64,000 bases of DNA, taken from positions 16,290-80,289 of the forward strand of contig MU858220.1 in the NCBI GenBank assembly GCA_033297075.1, in the 5' to 3' direction. The position numbers were made by a program, and so were the translations under genes. This DNA comes from Rhypophila decipiens. Lineage: Eukaryota > Ascomycota > Sordariomycetes > Sordariales > Naviculisporaceae. The notes under the pieces were generated by a model. The model saw only the letters and a list, made by a program, of their open reading frames with translations. It had not been told where the DNA came from and made no database searches. Shown in pieces: positions 11,753 to 23,527 of the stretch (position 1 is its first letter; each line of letters opens with the position of its first letter).

Positions 11753-12673
11753 ATGTCTTCCAAAACCACAGGCAACACCTCAGAGGAGGCACCACCACCA
11801 CCACTCTGCTCAATCCTCCACGAGCTCCGCACAGCCGAAAACAGCGGCGGCTACTTCCTGCCCCGACTGCACTCACTCAAGGAAAGTGACCCCAATCTCA
11901 AGCTCCTAGAAGTCGGCTCCGGATGGGGCCACATGACGGCCAGTCTGTCGAAAATCATCGGCCCATCCGGCAAAGTAGTCGGTCTAGACATCGACCCATC
12001 TACTCTTGTCCACGCCCGCCGTCACGCCAAAAACGCGGGCGTAGAATCCCACACCGATTTCATCCAGGGCGATGCATACGCTATCCCGTTTGCAGACGAA
12101 ACATTCGATATAACGCACGCCCATCAGGTCTTAGCACATATGGAGCGGCCGTGGGAAGTTATTAGGGAAATGGTGAGGGTTACCAAGCCCGGCGGGTTTG
12201 TTGCCATTCGGGAAGGAGATCTCGAGTCGGAGGTTGTGTGGCCGAAGGAGCCGGGACTGACCAAGTTTCACGAGTTGATTGTCAAGGGTATGAATATGCG
12301 AGGGAAGGGCGGTGGTGGGGCGGATACAGGGCGCCAGTTGCTTCCTTGGGCTTTGAGGGCTGGGGTGGATCGAACAAAGGCGACGCTTAGTTATGGGACT
12401 TGGTGGTTTGACGGGGCTGAGGATAAGGATAAATGGGGTGAGTATTTACCTTTCAGAATTTTGATGGTTACAAGTTGCTAATCAGCTTTCTGTGGTTTAG
12501 CAAAGGCAATGGTTGGACAGGTGCGAGGCGGCACTGTGGGCCAGGTGGCTGTGCAGCTTGGGCTTGCATCGCAAGAGGACCTTGACGAGATGGCTTCTGC
12601 TTGGGAGGACTGGGCCAAGAGAGACGATTCCAGTCTGGCTATGATGCACGGGGAGATTGTCATTGAGAAGTGA
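11753..12673 (+). CDS. Class I SAM-dependent methyltransferase (UbiE-like)
   Basis: Two exons, 11753-12437 and 12501-12673 (intron 63 bp, gtgagt to tttag), 285 aa. The start is the ATG at 11753, because the frame upstream opens only with a GTG. Motif I is LLEVGSGWGHMTASL near residue 63, followed by VVGLDIDPSTLVHAR (acidic residue that binds the ribose), GDAYAIPFADETFDITH and the post-motif VTKPGGFVAIRE. This is the standard SAM fold of the UbiE/COQ5 and secondary-metabolite small-molecule methyltransferase group. Its acceptor cannot be told from sequence. It is convergent with the kinase gene, with only 47 bp between stops. It could modify a natural product or a housekeeping substrate; no clustering signal ties it to the PKS 11 kb away. 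Confidence 0.85.
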
Positions 12674-12720
12674 TGTTCCACAAGAGTCTCTCGCCGGCGA
12701 AGAATAGTTACATTTCCGTC

Positions 12721-14264
12721 TCAGCTCTTGCACATCCTCTTGATCCCCTCCTCATAAGCGGGAATAGCCCACTTTTTCATCCATTCCATATCCATGAAAT
12801 CCTCCGCAGTAGGCCGTTCCTCGGGCCTCCAGACAACCATGGTCTTCAACATGTCCATAAACGCATGCGCCTCTTCTTGGCCCATCACCTCCATCCCAAA
12901 GTCCCGTCTAGGACTCTGCACCCAACCTTCAAACCGCCTTTCCCAATTCCAGATATCGCTCTCCTTGTCTCGCGGCGTCCCATCGTCATCAAAGTGCTTT
13001 TCGCGTGATTGCCACTTAGCCCACCACTCGGCAGGCGGCTTCCCCAAAAGATGGACATGTTGCGTGGTGACTCTATTCTGGGTTGCTAAAATCCCATCAA
13101 TTAGCGACCTATGGCCCATTATCTCAAAGATTACACATCCCAAACTCCAGATGTCGGATGCAAACGAGAGCGGAACAGTCGGCTCAAACAGCGCCTCGGG
13201 AGGGCGAGAGACCAATGGCGTGTACGACTCGAATCTTGACTTGTCCTCGGGACGAAATGCCACCCCAAAGTCGGTGAGGATGATCTTTGTTTCGGAGAGA
13301 GACAGGTCGTCGCCTGATTTGCCGAGCCATATTGGTGGGATGGCATAGGACGGTACGCCGGTTGGGAGAGGGGGAGACTCAGAGTCCGATTGTCTTGTCT
13401 CCTCGCCCGTTTCTTTCAGCAGTAAAACGGGCTGTGGGTCTGGGGCCCCGAATTGTTCGTATAATTGTTGAACCGTGAGATGGTTCAGTGACGCGGGCAT
13501 TTGGAGGAGTATGTTTCCAAAGTGAATATCTAACAGCGAGTTAGTCTTGGACTCGCAAGAGATGCAAGAGTGAGAAAAGTTACGATCTGCGATGGGCAGG
13601 AAACGTACGTACCTCCATGTACCCAACCCCATTCGTGAACAACTTGCACGGCCATCGCCAACTGAGCAGCCATAGACCGAGCAACATCAAGCGGGAACAA
13701 CCATCTGCTCGATGCCTCCCGTGCGTCCCTCAGGCTACATCTCGCCGGGGGAGTAACAATACATTCATGTCTTCCGTTCGGACCGTCAATACCAAAATGA
13801 TGCAGTATTTTCGGAACCCAAAAACTCTCACCAATCCCCGGCGACCTTCTCAGCTGTCTCAAGATGTTTACCTCTCCTCCATCATATTCCGCCGTACAGA
13901 CCTTGATCGCCACATATCTCGCATCAGCTGAGGACTCATCCAAAGCAAGCCAAATAGTCGAGAAAGACCCATGCCCCAGCTTATGGACGACCCTGTACCT
14001 GTCATGGACGAGGTCGTTGATGTTGAGAGGGTGGTGCCCGCCTGGTTGGTAACCGTACAGGCCTTCTACATCTTCAATGGGGCCGTAACTGGGTCCCCAA
14101 TTCGAAGTCGAGAATGATGTGCTGGAGAAGAGACGAACTTTGGGAACTCGATTGGCAGCCAAGTTTGGAGGTGAAACAGCGAGGTAGCTCTGGGTTGGGA
14201 TCCGGCGCGGTCTGACGCGTCGAGGAACCAGACGTAGCCGGGGTAGGTACCGGAATGGTTTCAT
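12721..14264 (-). CDS. SRPK-like protein kinase
   Basis: Two exons, 14264-13613 and 13529-12721 (intron 83 bp), 486 aa. The kinase domain starts near residue 84 with the glycine loop KLGHGSFSTIWLA and the VAIKV lysine. The intron falls inside the catalytic loop: splicing joins WGWVHG to DIHFGNILL, giving the HGDxxxxN form of the HRD motif. DFG follows (ILTDFGVAF), then the SRPP APE-equivalent (LVSRPPEALFE) and DIWSLGCVIFE. The spacer between the catalytic loop and DFG is long, as in SRPK kinases, which phosphorylate SR-type splicing factors. The basic N-terminus resembles a mitochondrial presequence, often seen in fungal relatives. All catalytic residues are present, so it is likely active. 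Fungi carry expanded families of such kinases of unknown role. Confidence 0.85.
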
Positions 14265-14649
14265 GTGGTAGAAGATATGAAAGAAGTTTTAACAAGAGGA
14301 GAGTTAGATAGTTGTATGGGTAGAGCCCCCTAGTGCTTGCTTGATGCAGTTCGGTCAAGTCTTTTGAAGGTGGGTGTTGGTGCCGAGCCCGACAATGACC
14401 TGTTTATTTCTAAATTCAGGCTGTTACAAAGACACGTCGTATGCATACGTATTTATAGCGTATTTACGTGTGTTTGTATTGGAGCATTACAACGACAGAA
14501 GACGGGACTATCGAACGAGACATTGCGGCCAGTAAACCAACCGTGCTCTTTAGTCGCATATAAAGTACTTCTTTATTTGCAGCATCCCGATATACAAATC
14601 TCCAATGTCTACACAAAATCCGCTAAGAAAGTATTTCTCAGACGCAGCC
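14265..14649. other. Intergenic
   Basis: Upstream of the kinase gene and downstream of the F-box gene. No coding pattern. Confidence 0.5.
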
Positions 14650-16882
14650 TCAAAAGGGCCAAGACTCATCATAATCCACGAGCGACTCCATAGGACAGGC
14701 CTCGAGAAAGCGCCTGTTTCTCTCAATCAGATCGCTGGCAGCCGTCTTTGACCAGTCACCAAGCTGTTTTCCGCAAGGCCAAAATACCGAGAAATTATCA
14801 CCGCCGTTAGCCGCTCGTGTGCCCCCATCGGCGCCCGGTTCCCCAATCTTTTTGTTCCTGATTAGAAACAGATTGCCCCAGCCGTTGCTCTCCCACCGAC
14901 CGTGTCCAAAATCCCCAAAGGCGATGACGTCGAGGGAGGGTATCCCATTGGGGCCAAAAGCCCAGTCGGCAAAGCGAAGCGGGGCGTCGCGAAGACCAGA
15001 CGCTCGGAGACGACTGACGTTCATAGAAGATGCTGGTTTTATGTTGTTGTCCTTGCTTTCGGTTTCCTCGTCTTCAGGCAAGCGCGGACCTTTGATGGCT
15101 AATCTTCCAATTTGGTCCGATTCCTCTGCCCACTCTACCTCTTGCTCTAAACCGGGGGCCTTCCCGTACAGACTTGCGGAGAGAGGTATTGGGTATCTAT
15201 CCGTGGTGTGGGGATTTCCGTGGTACGAATCGGGCAGCAAAATCATGGGGTACCACCTTGGGTCCCCGGTACCTGTCCAGTTTCCGCATGCACCAGCATG
15301 GGGAATCGATTGTCTGACGTGGATGAGTTTGAGAGAATTCGTGGCCTGGCGATTCCTTGCGAACGAGGAAAATATTGGTCCCTGTGCAACCGCACCGTTG
15401 CGTCAGTAAATTCCAGTTATCAGATCAGAGAAAATATCAACAAAAAAAGTCTTACGAGCACTTCAGGAATACACGTCAAACCGATGCTCTCTGGATGACA
15501 GATATTGCTGAGAGGATTCTCTCGAGTCAATTTCCCCAACCTGGGGGCGAGGTCAAAATCCGGTATGTCGTATATATGCGGCACAATGTGGCTCCCTGGC
15601 GTGCCGATGCTGCTGTTGCTCACAGTGCCGCATAGATGATGTGTGAATCTCTTGAGTGTCGATCCATGGCTCTTCACTGCCATTTCCCAGAGCTCTAGGG
15701 TGTCGATCGGACTAACCAGGCTGAGGTACAGGTCCTCAAGTCCCGCAAAAGAAGTGATAAACCTAAGGAGAGCTGCGTGTTCCGGAGTCGGTGTTGCCGT
15801 TGTTGCCGCCTGCGGGTCGTACTGCTGATGGACTTCAAAACACTTTAGGCGGATAGGGACGCCGAGCTTCGGGATCTCGTCGAGAAAGCGATCCCAGTTG
15901 CGGCATTTTCGGAGCGTAAGGGACTCCAATGTACTGAAATCAAAGGCCCGAGCCGTCCTCCCCAGGAGAGGGACAGAACTCAGCGATAGTGAGACCAGGG
16001 ATGGGAATATTGGTTTGTCAATAACTGTGTGCAGCTCAATCCCCAGGATGCTCCGGTGAAAGAAGTTGTCAACTAAAAGGCCCTCGAACAAATCGATTTC
16101 GGCATCTGGCTCAAAGGCCAAGTGGTCCCTGAGTTTATTCCAGTCGACAAAATCCAACTCGACCTTGGTGAGATGTTGGCGGTTGATCCGAAGAACGTCG
16201 GCAATGGCGTCAAAGTCGTCGAATCTGGGCCCTCTCCAGCGGAGCTCTCTGAGATTGCGGAAGGAACTGAGATCAATCTCGTCGTCGAGCAAACAATCGC
16301 CGGCGGTGGTAAGATCTAGGGACGTGAGGTGTGGTTGTTGACGCTCGAGGATACCCTTACGGCCTAATATGTTCCCGGGAATGCAGGTACCCAAACCCCA
16401 AGTAAACTTCCGGAGTCGCCGTGGAGGCAAGTTCTCGACAATGGACTGCACGGTGCGGGCGAGACACTCAAATCGGGAGCTTGCTCGCACGGTGCTGTCT
16501 GGAGGGTCTTCGTGGTCTCGCCAATGGGGGCATCGCTCGCCCTGTGTTATGGAAAAGTCGGAATTAAAGCTGAGCTCGGCCGGGTACACCAAGGCAGGGA
16601 GGCCCCGATGAAAGACCGGCTTCCAGTTAAGGTGCCATAACTCTTTTTCTTGGATGGTCCAGAGGTCGAGGGACGCCCATAACGTGCGCTGTACTCCTCT
16701 GTGAACAGCGCGGGAGACCAAGGCGAGAGCTTTCAGATCTTGTTTGCTCGTCAGCTAAACGCGTCGGGCAGGTTAGCCAATGTGCGGAGCTCGAAAAGGA
16801 TCAGAAGCTGGTGGACAATCTGGAATTCACTTACTGACCGAGAGATCATCTCCATAATCTCTGGTGGTAGTTTGTGCAACAT
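14650..16882 (-). CDS. F-box protein with leucine-rich-like body and C-terminal extension
   Basis: Three exons: 16882-16835, 16754-15456 and 15381-14650; 2079 nt, 692 aa. Exon 1 plus the first codons of exon 2 make an F-box: LPPEIMEMISRS joined to LTSKQDLKALALVSRAVHR. F-box proteins recruit substrates to SCF ubiquitin ligases through Skp1. The middle has irregular leucine-rich segments (LTSLDLTTAGDCLLDDEIDL, LRELRWRGPRFDDF, LVSLSLSSVPLLG, LESLTLRKC), probably an LRR-like solenoid that binds the target. The last exon encodes about 240 residues that end in SLVDYDESWPF, with a compact block rich in Gly, Asp and aromatic residues (RFADWAFGPNGIPSLDVIAF). This tail appears in many fungal F-box-like proteins of unknown target. 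No lesion seen. Confidence 0.8.
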
Positions 16883-17964
16883 GATGAGCTGACGATTTGC
16901 ATCAAGAAAATTTAAAGCGGAAATGGTCAGAGTGTGAACAAAAAAGCTTGGTCTGGTGCGGGGGTGTCAGGAGTTTTGTGGCTTTTTGAACCCCTTCCTT
17001 CGCACAAAGACGGTGAGAGGCTTGTTAGTGAGGGAGGGTGATCATCACACATCGAGTCCAAGTCAGTCTTTACTCGTAGTGGAAACCCCGGCAGGCGGCG
17101 GCCAGAAAAGGCGGCCATGGGTTGGGTTTTGTTGGGTGGCTCAGCTGCTCTAGCTCCCGTGGACATTTCCCACTCCCATTAGTTTCTTTACGGACTAGCG
17201 TGGAGGAATATGCGGCATAGTGGCTGAGCCGCAGCACCTCGTCACACGTTTACCTATCACATGTGGCTGTGCGTCCTGCTGGTACCTGCCGATACGGTGT
17301 TCGATTTGTCAATTGACGAGACGCAATAGTAATCTTCGGAAAGCCCCGAAGGAGAGAGACAGGAAAACTGTGCCTTGAAGAAGGACAACACAAATTTTGA
17401 GAATGGTACCTCGGCGAAAGAGTCGGATTGGTACCCATTTTCTGCAAGAGGAATCCTGACTCGGACGGCTCGGAGGCTCGGAGCTGGTAAGCAGTGAAAA
17501 ATGTCACGGTCGGTCCCGCTCCCGTTGCTCTTGACCGTTGTGGAGTCTACCTATGTGACCATTCTAAACACCGGTGACTGGTCTACTCGGATGGTTGTAT
17601 CATTGGAGGCCTATTGGGCCTCACAGATGCATCGGCACCATCATCAGGGACAGCAAGATAATTTTTTATGAGTTTTCATTGAGAAGAGAGGGCTACCCAG
17701 GAGAAAACAATCGAACCAGGGCGAATAAATCAGAGATATATACAGTTTGCCCAAAGCCAAAGCGCGATATCGTAATTTCAATACAAGAGCAAAACTCCTT
17801 CAAGATTTTGAGACGCTCAGACACAGATAATAAAAGAAGAAAAGTAAAGGAGGGGGAATGGCGCCCCTCCCCCTGACTATGGATGAACTTTTACCCAGAC
17901 ACCCGTGAAGGGAAGCGTGAACCAGTGGGAAGACCTCTAGTATCGATACACGCGGACGTGTCCT
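16883..17964. other. Intergenic
   Basis: About 1.1 kb between the F-box start and the end of the zinc-finger gene. No coding pattern with domain content. Several short ORFs are not conserved-looking. Confidence 0.5.
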
Positions 17965-18861
17965 TTACCTTGCATGTCTCTTCATATGCCGGGCGAGATT
18001 GTCCGCACGCCCGGAATAGTCGCAGTGAGGACACCGCGCTCGCTCAGACTTGGTCTTGGTCCGGGCCGCGTAGTCTGGGTGCCGTGCCCATAGATGTCTT
18101 GAGAGTGCGCGGTTGTCTATATGCGGTTTGTTACACAATACACAACAATACGAGTTGCCGCTGCTGCTGCCGTCTTGCCGAGGTGAAGTAGGACTGGCCC
18201 GTCGTTGCCTTTGACGCGACGGCTTTGTGGACAGACAGAGTGTGGGTTGAGTCTGCGAAGGGGTCTCGGCGGTTTGTGGGACGTAGAATGCGGGGGACAT
18301 ATTCGTTGCAGGAGAGCAGGAGCCGGACGACGTTGAGTAGGAGGTATCAAACGCACTCCATGCACTTTCGGCCGGGCAAAACGCATCGGGAACGCTAAGT
18401 CCGAGCCCGAAGTCCGGCGTCCCATAGAGCGCACCTGACCCGTCAGAACCATGGAAAAGCTCGGGAGAGTAGTTCATAAACCCCGTCGCCTCTCCCATGT
18501 CGATCTGGGGGTTGGCGAAGTATGCCTGCAGCTCCAGTTCCAGAGCGGCATCGAATCCGCCCTCCATGGGCAACTCATTGCTGGACCAGCCCATCGTTGC
18601 GTCACTGGCCGTGATTCCTGGAAAAGAACCCACTGCAGACATCATTGTTGCATCTTGGCCCCACGAGGTTGGGGGAAGGAACGTAGCCGAGGCGTCTGGC
18701 ATGGTTAAATGGTCGGGGGTCTGGTAAAAGTTCGGTGATTGTGCGGGTGGGGAGCGAGATGAGCCTTTGGGGATTCTGACCTGAACCCAGATCAGGTCCC
18801 CTTGGTCATCTGTCCCATGGTCAGGGGAGAGGGGGGCCCCGTGGGAAAATGTGGGCGACAT
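17965..18861 (-). CDS. C2H2 zinc-finger protein, putative transcription factor
   Basis: Single-exon gene of 298 aa from the ATG at 18861. Residues 1-225 are low in complexity and rich in Ser, Pro, Gly and acidic residues, as in an activation region. Two C2H2 fingers close the protein: one with CVLCNKP then HLWARH (C-x2-C-x12-H-x4-H), and one with CPHCDYSGRADN then HMKRH. A basic stretch (KPSRQRQRRASPTSP) just before the fingers may be a nuclear localisation signal. Fungal proteins of this shape are DNA-binding regulators. It lies 4.7 kb from the PKS end with other genes between, so control of that locus is only a possibility. Confidence 0.8.
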   Translation of the reverse strand: MSPTFSHGAPLSPDHGTDDQGDLIWVQVRIPKGSSRSPPAQSPNFYQTPDHLTMPDASATFLPPTSWGQDATMMSAVGSFPGITASDATMGWSSNELPMEGGFDAALELELQAYFANPQIDMGEATGFMNYSPELFHGSDGSGALYGTPDFGLGLSVPDAFCPAESAWSAFDTSYSTSSGSCSPATNMSPAFYVPQTAETPSQTQPTLCLSTKPSRQRQRRASPTSPRQDGSSSGNSYCCVLCNKPHIDNRALSRHLWARHPDYAARTKTKSERARCPHCDYSGRADNLARHMKRHAR

Positions 18862-19139
18862 GGTGGTGATATGGTTGGGGGGATTGTTGGGAGTGGTTTC
18901 GGTTCAGCGGTGGGCTGTGCCCGTTGTCGAGCTTGTTGAGCAGTTTGTTTGGTGATTTGCTTGTCCTGAGACAGCAGATGGTAATTGCGAGCTTGATGGG
19001 GATCAGTTTAACGACGTGGTCCAGGTCCCACACATCTTCCTCTTTTTCTTTTCTCCTTTTTTTGTGCTCAGCAATCGTTCGCAAAGGACCATGGCAATCT
19101 CAGACGTGAGTCCTGCTCGAGTCTGGCCCACCACCAAAA

Positions 19140-20321
19140 TCATTGGACTGTCAAAAGGCGAGGCGCTCGTATCGAACAGCTGGATGACTGAAGAGGAAAC
19201 AGATAGCCATCAGTGGCGCTGCAACTTGTGCTCTTGTCGTCGATGGCTGGCTCTCGGCCTCGACGACTCCAAAATGGTTGGGTCCCAAGAATAAACACAA
19301 GCCGTAAGATTGTGTCCGTTGGAAGCCGCCCGTCGACCAGAGTTGGAGTTTTGACAAGTGTCGTCAAGATGGCGAGGGATATCATGATGCCTAGGCACCA
19401 CAGGTCGATCTTCTCCCATGACTCGTGAATCTTGCCCTTGACGTTGTTGATCTTGACATTGTCGATGGTACGTGTGTGAGACTAGTGGGAGGTTAGTTAT
19501 AACAGCACGGGCGAGGTATATCAATCCGGAAAATGAAAACCTACCTTCAGATCTTTCTGAAGGACGTAGTGATCCTGTATCTTTGATAGTTCCTCTGGAT
19601 CCCGCTTCATCGGAAGATAAACACAAGCAAGCTTGTCTGCCCCCCAAAGGTTTTCCGAGTTGTCTATCAATCCGCAATGACCGTGACCGTTGCTGTAGCC
19701 AGCACCAGTCGCAGAACCATCGTGGGTGGTAAGGTTTTGCCGTCGCCCGTCGAGGGAACGGTGCTCCTTTCGCTGGTCCATAAACCTGGATGAGGAACAT
19801 GCAGTGTCGAGTGACGTTGAAGAGCATGGAGTTTCGAAGTAGTCGATATCATCGACCAGCGGTTTCAGGGCCGCAAGGGATCGTTGTAGACTAACTTGTA
19901 GCCTGGCGGTCCATGAGGAATCCTGGTCATCGATGACAAACACCATATCGCGCAGGCTACGTTTCTCGAATCTGTTCTTGAAGTTGACCAAAGTGCATTC
20001 TCGGACAGTCTTGGAAGCAGGGGAGGGCATGTCCATGGACTCGCCGCTCGGGCTGGCCTGTGTGGTGGAGATGTTGTCGCCGTTATACATTGGATATCGG
20101 ATGCGAGATATCTCAGGTTGAATCCATTCCCCGATATCTTCGAAAGAGTCCGGAGGACAAGAACGGTGTTCGCCAATGACGATCATCGGATCCACATGCA
20201 TCTTGGAAATCCGGGGGACGGCCCGTACGAGGATGGCTTGGCGCGCAGGTTGTAGAAAGGGTGGTGGTAAACAAAATGAAAATGACAACAAAGTAGTTAT
20301 TGATCCTGAAAGCAAAATCAC
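19140..20321 (-). CDS. Hypothetical membrane protein, two exons
   Basis: Two coding exons: up to 19545 and 19481-19140, joined in phase through a 63-bp intron (gtaggt to ctag). The first in-frame ATG is at 20201 (MHVDPMIVIGEH), giving 332 aa. Upstream of it the frame stays open through a strongly hydrophobic run (FVVILLSGSITTLLSFSF) that would be an N-terminal membrane anchor, so the real start may lie further upstream behind another exon. The C-terminal exon has two more hydrophobic segments (LWCLGIMISLAILTTLV and ILRLVFILGTQPFW). No family recognised and no catalytic motif seen. Coding status is supported by frame continuity across a clean splice junction. Confidence 0.55.
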
Positions 20322-20537
20322 GACAAAGACGTTGACGACTTGGCTTAGTGCATCGTGAAATACCTCAGGAGTTGAATTGTGCTGTGAGGAAGAAAGAGAA
20401 AAAAAGGAAGGTTCATGACAAGGAACCAGTTCCCTTAAATGACGGGATGACTGATTTTCGGTGGAGACTGGATTGGAGGCAGCCAGCAGCCCCTAAATCG
20501 CGTGTCACGGCATTGGCTTGCAGTGCCGGGATATATG

Positions 20538-20736
20538 GGGGGGCCTGCTCGCCACCGCTAGAACCACCGTCTCCCTGGCTAAAACCACTGTCTTGGCCTT
20601 TAATTCTAGGCATTTACTCAAGCTAGTCAAGGCACTCATTCTAGCCAGCCTAGGCCTTTATTCTAGTCTAGTTAAGGCAAAAGACTGTGGTTTTAGCCAG
20701 GCAGACGGTGGTTCCAGCGGTCGCTTGCAGGATCCC
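20538..20736. repeat. Imperfect fold-back element of about 200 bp
   Basis: The left arm (from about 20544, with the core GAACCACCGTCT then CTGGCTAAAACCAC at 20561-20588) is the inverse complement of the right arm ending about 20731 (core GTGGTTTTAGCCAG, 20687-20700, then AGACGGTGGTTC). Arms are about 50 bp at more than 85 percent identity by eye. The centre repeats the words TCTAGTCAAGGC and CTAGCCAG in both orientations, so the pairing extends well into the loop. It resembles a MITE or a recombined palindrome. No clear target-site duplication was identified. Confidence 0.8.
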
Positions 20737-20900
20737 CTGTGGATATCGGCGAGTTTCTGGCCAATCAAAGGAAGGTCATTTTGAGGACGGCATGTCGCTT
20801 ATTCTGTCCTCAATTGTGGCAGTGTAACTCTATCCCGGTCCCTGTTTCCCAGCTCTGACCGCTGCATATGCGTGTAAAAATGGGGTGTGAAATTCTTCTG

Positions 20901-20948
20901 TCAGTATTCTGAATGAACAGTATTCTGAATGAACAGTATTCTGAATTA
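20901..20948. repeat. Three tandem copies of a 16-bp unit
   Basis: The unit ACAGTATTCTGAATGA is repeated three times, with the first copy starting TCAG and the last ending ATTA. It is intergenic minisatellite. Confidence 0.85.
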
Positions 20949-21329
20949 ACACTAAGAAGAGTCTCGACGACCCGTGTGAGGTTGTTAAGAAGAAATGACG
21001 GTGAAAAGTTTGTCCAGACCCCAGCCACAGTGTTTTTCACGGGATGTACCTCCCGCCCCACCCACGCCAACTAACCTTCCCCAGCCAATCACAACCCACC
21101 ACCACATCCCTCCAAACACTAATGTAGTTTCGCCAGCAAGAGCTACGGCTCGAATTTTATTGACCATTGCTGTCATCGCCAATTTTCTTTATATAGAATT
21201 CACTCACTTCTCCTTGGAATTCTTGGAGAAGTTAGTCAAAGACGAAACAGTAAAAGAGACTCTGGATGCATCTTCAGACTCGGGGAGTCGGGGACATCCT
21301 CTTTGGACTTGATACCTATTACTGTCACG

Positions 21330-21640
21330 CTCGTCTTCCTTATCATCATCGTACTCATCGATGGAGCGCATATCGTCATCTTCTGCTTCTTCTTTGTCAT
21401 TATCGATATCAATATATATATTATCATTAAGTTAGAAATTGTCGTTCTCGTCATTTTCTCTTGGATCATAAAACATGTCTGATCCATTGTGGACGATGAT
21501 ATTACATGGTGGTAATATTCTGTCGGTACCAAAGATTGTGAATTTATGATTGTTGTACGGGGCAATAATCTTGATGACTTTACCAGAATGGAATCCGTGT
21601 GGGCGGAAGAGAACTCCTCACAAGACAACTATCCATAAGG
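21330..21640 (-). other. Possible coding remnant
   Basis: In one minus-strand frame the sequence reads as protein-like text (GVLFRPHGFHSGKVIKIIAP, then FTIFGTDRILPPCNIIVHNG), reaches a TAA, and continues as an acidic Asp/Glu-rich segment down to about 21270. There is no start, no family match I recognise, and the overlapping ORF in another frame looks like noise. It may be an exon of a missing gene or a transposon relic. Confidence 0.25.
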
Positions 21641-21684
21641 GCACCCATACTCCTCTGTGCAGCTCTTTCTCACGGCCCTAGAGC

Positions 21685-22802
21685 TCACATCCAGTGTTTA
21701 TCAACAAAGGCCTGTATGCCATCCTTCACCCACGGTTCCGATATACCCATGTTTACATCGAACAAGTGATCCCCAGCCGGAACATCTATGCGAATCGGCA
21801 AGTCGGGTAGGACCGTTTTCACCGTACTGACAAACTTGGTCGAACATGTTAAAGGGATCTGAGTGATTATTGATTTCGTCAGTTAGTGGTTCATTGCATC
21901 GATGTCACGGAAATAAAGGCAGTACATACCATGGTATCACCCTCAGAATGCACCACCCACATAGGCGGCGTCGAATCTTTGCCTTCTTCACGCCTTACTG
22001 TGACGCCCTCCAAAGCAGCCTTCATATCCCAACCTTTCCCGCCGTCAAAGAACCTAGGCATGTGTCCTTGTTGCGCCACGCACAACACCAACCTCCACAT
22101 TTCAGCCGAGGGCTCGCATCCTGTCCTGATTACGCCCGGCTGGATAGCCTTGATGTAATTTCGCACCGTCATCTCTGCCTCGCGTGGAGGCGGTGGTCTG
22201 ACTCCCATAAACATCCTCGGCCTTGGGATCCTCAATGATGGGTCACTGATGTCAAGCGGGGCAGAGACGCTTATCACCAGCTGGATCTTGACCTCTTTTC
22301 CTTTCTCGTCTCTGTTTTGGTCCAGAAAGGCCGGCAGACTAATCCCTGAATGCGCAGCCAAAACCCCACCAGCACTGCAGCCCACACAAATCACTCTGCT
22401 CAAATCGGGCACCAGATTTTTGACCCGAGGCAGCTCAGCAGCAAGGACAGCAGAAAAGTCATGCCTCAACCACCTCCAAAAGTGTGCAACATCGTCGAGT
22501 ATATCATCTCCTTTTGCTTCTGGGAGGAGACGATAATCGGGCGAAATAACAATAGCGTTCCGAGAAAGGGCCAGCTCCAAGAACCACTTGGCAAACCACG
22601 GCTCGTACATCCTGTGGCCGACGATGAAGGCGCCTCCGTGCCAGTGGACCATGACTGGGACCGAGACTGGTGCCGGTTTGGATTGGCCATCATATGATAT
22701 GAGGGTGTTGGGGACAAGGATGGTGGTCTCGAGGTTGATGTTACTTGGCGAGAAGATACGGTAGGCGACGTCGAGTCGAGTGAATAGGTCGAAGCGAGAC
22801 AT
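21685..22802 (-). CDS. Alpha/beta hydrolase (HSL/carboxylesterase-like)
   Basis: Two exons, 22802-21930 and 21858-21685 (intron 71 bp), 348 aa. It has the oxyanion-hole HGG motif (VHWHGGAFIVG, near residue 53), the nucleophile elbow GCSAGG near residue 142, a candidate acid in VVHSEGDTM, and the catalytic histidine supplied by exon 2 in VPAGDHLFDVN. The triad is complete after splicing. Hydrolases of this group act on esters, lactones or thioesters. The gene ends up 726 bp downstream of the PKS stop on the same strand, and the PKS has no release domain, so a role in chain release or ester cleavage of the product is a reasonable inference. It could equally be an unrelated esterase. Confidence 0.85.
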
Positions 22803-23527
22803 TTTGGCCGCTTATCTTGGCCGTGGGTCGTTGGGCAGCTGGGGCAAGCAGAAGACGATTAATAGGACCACAATGAAGAGCAATGTGGCCAAGAAGCGTG
22901 ACTGCAAGAAGAGAGAGACCGGTTGGAGATGATGGCGGGACGAGTCGAGGTATTTATCCCTCTTTCAGAGTACTAGCTGGGAAGATATGTGGGGACAGTT
23001 TGAGAGACTGGGTCGACATGGTGGGCAAGCATATAAAAACGGGGAAGTAGCAGCCGGGTCCGGACCACACCGGGAAGGCGGATCGTGGAACCCGGACAGA
23101 CCCGGTAAGCATTAGGTATGGCATTGCTCGTTTCATCCCATCTTACTAACATGACAGAATACAGGAGGGAGCCAAAAACTGCACAAAGAATAAAATTAGA
23201 GGCTTGGTTCTCGGTCTTCGTGTGGGTATCACGCCATTGCTTCATAACCCGAGGCTATGAGGCGTCAAGGGCAGGGTTCATCACTATAGACAATATGCAT
23301 TGCTTCCCTTGAATGCTTTATATACAGACAATCAGAAACGAAAGAAATCCCACAAACCCAAGTTTACCATCAAGATACACGGAGAAACGAAAAATTTCTC
23401 AAATGCGAAGAAATCAGATCGCCGCCAGGCCATGCAATGCAAATCGCAACCATACCTCTACTGGTACCCGGGTCTAGTCATGCAACATGTCTTCGCATTT
23501 CCCGGTAATGACCCGGAAAGCTGTCTT
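22803..23527. other. Intergenic between hydrolase and PKS
   Basis: Holds the hydrolase promoter and the PKS 3' flank. No additional gene seen. Confidence 0.5.

Noticed and set aside
12794..13348. 184-aa plus-strand ORF
   Set aside because: Antisense shadow of the SRPK-like kinase, which has all catalytic motifs.
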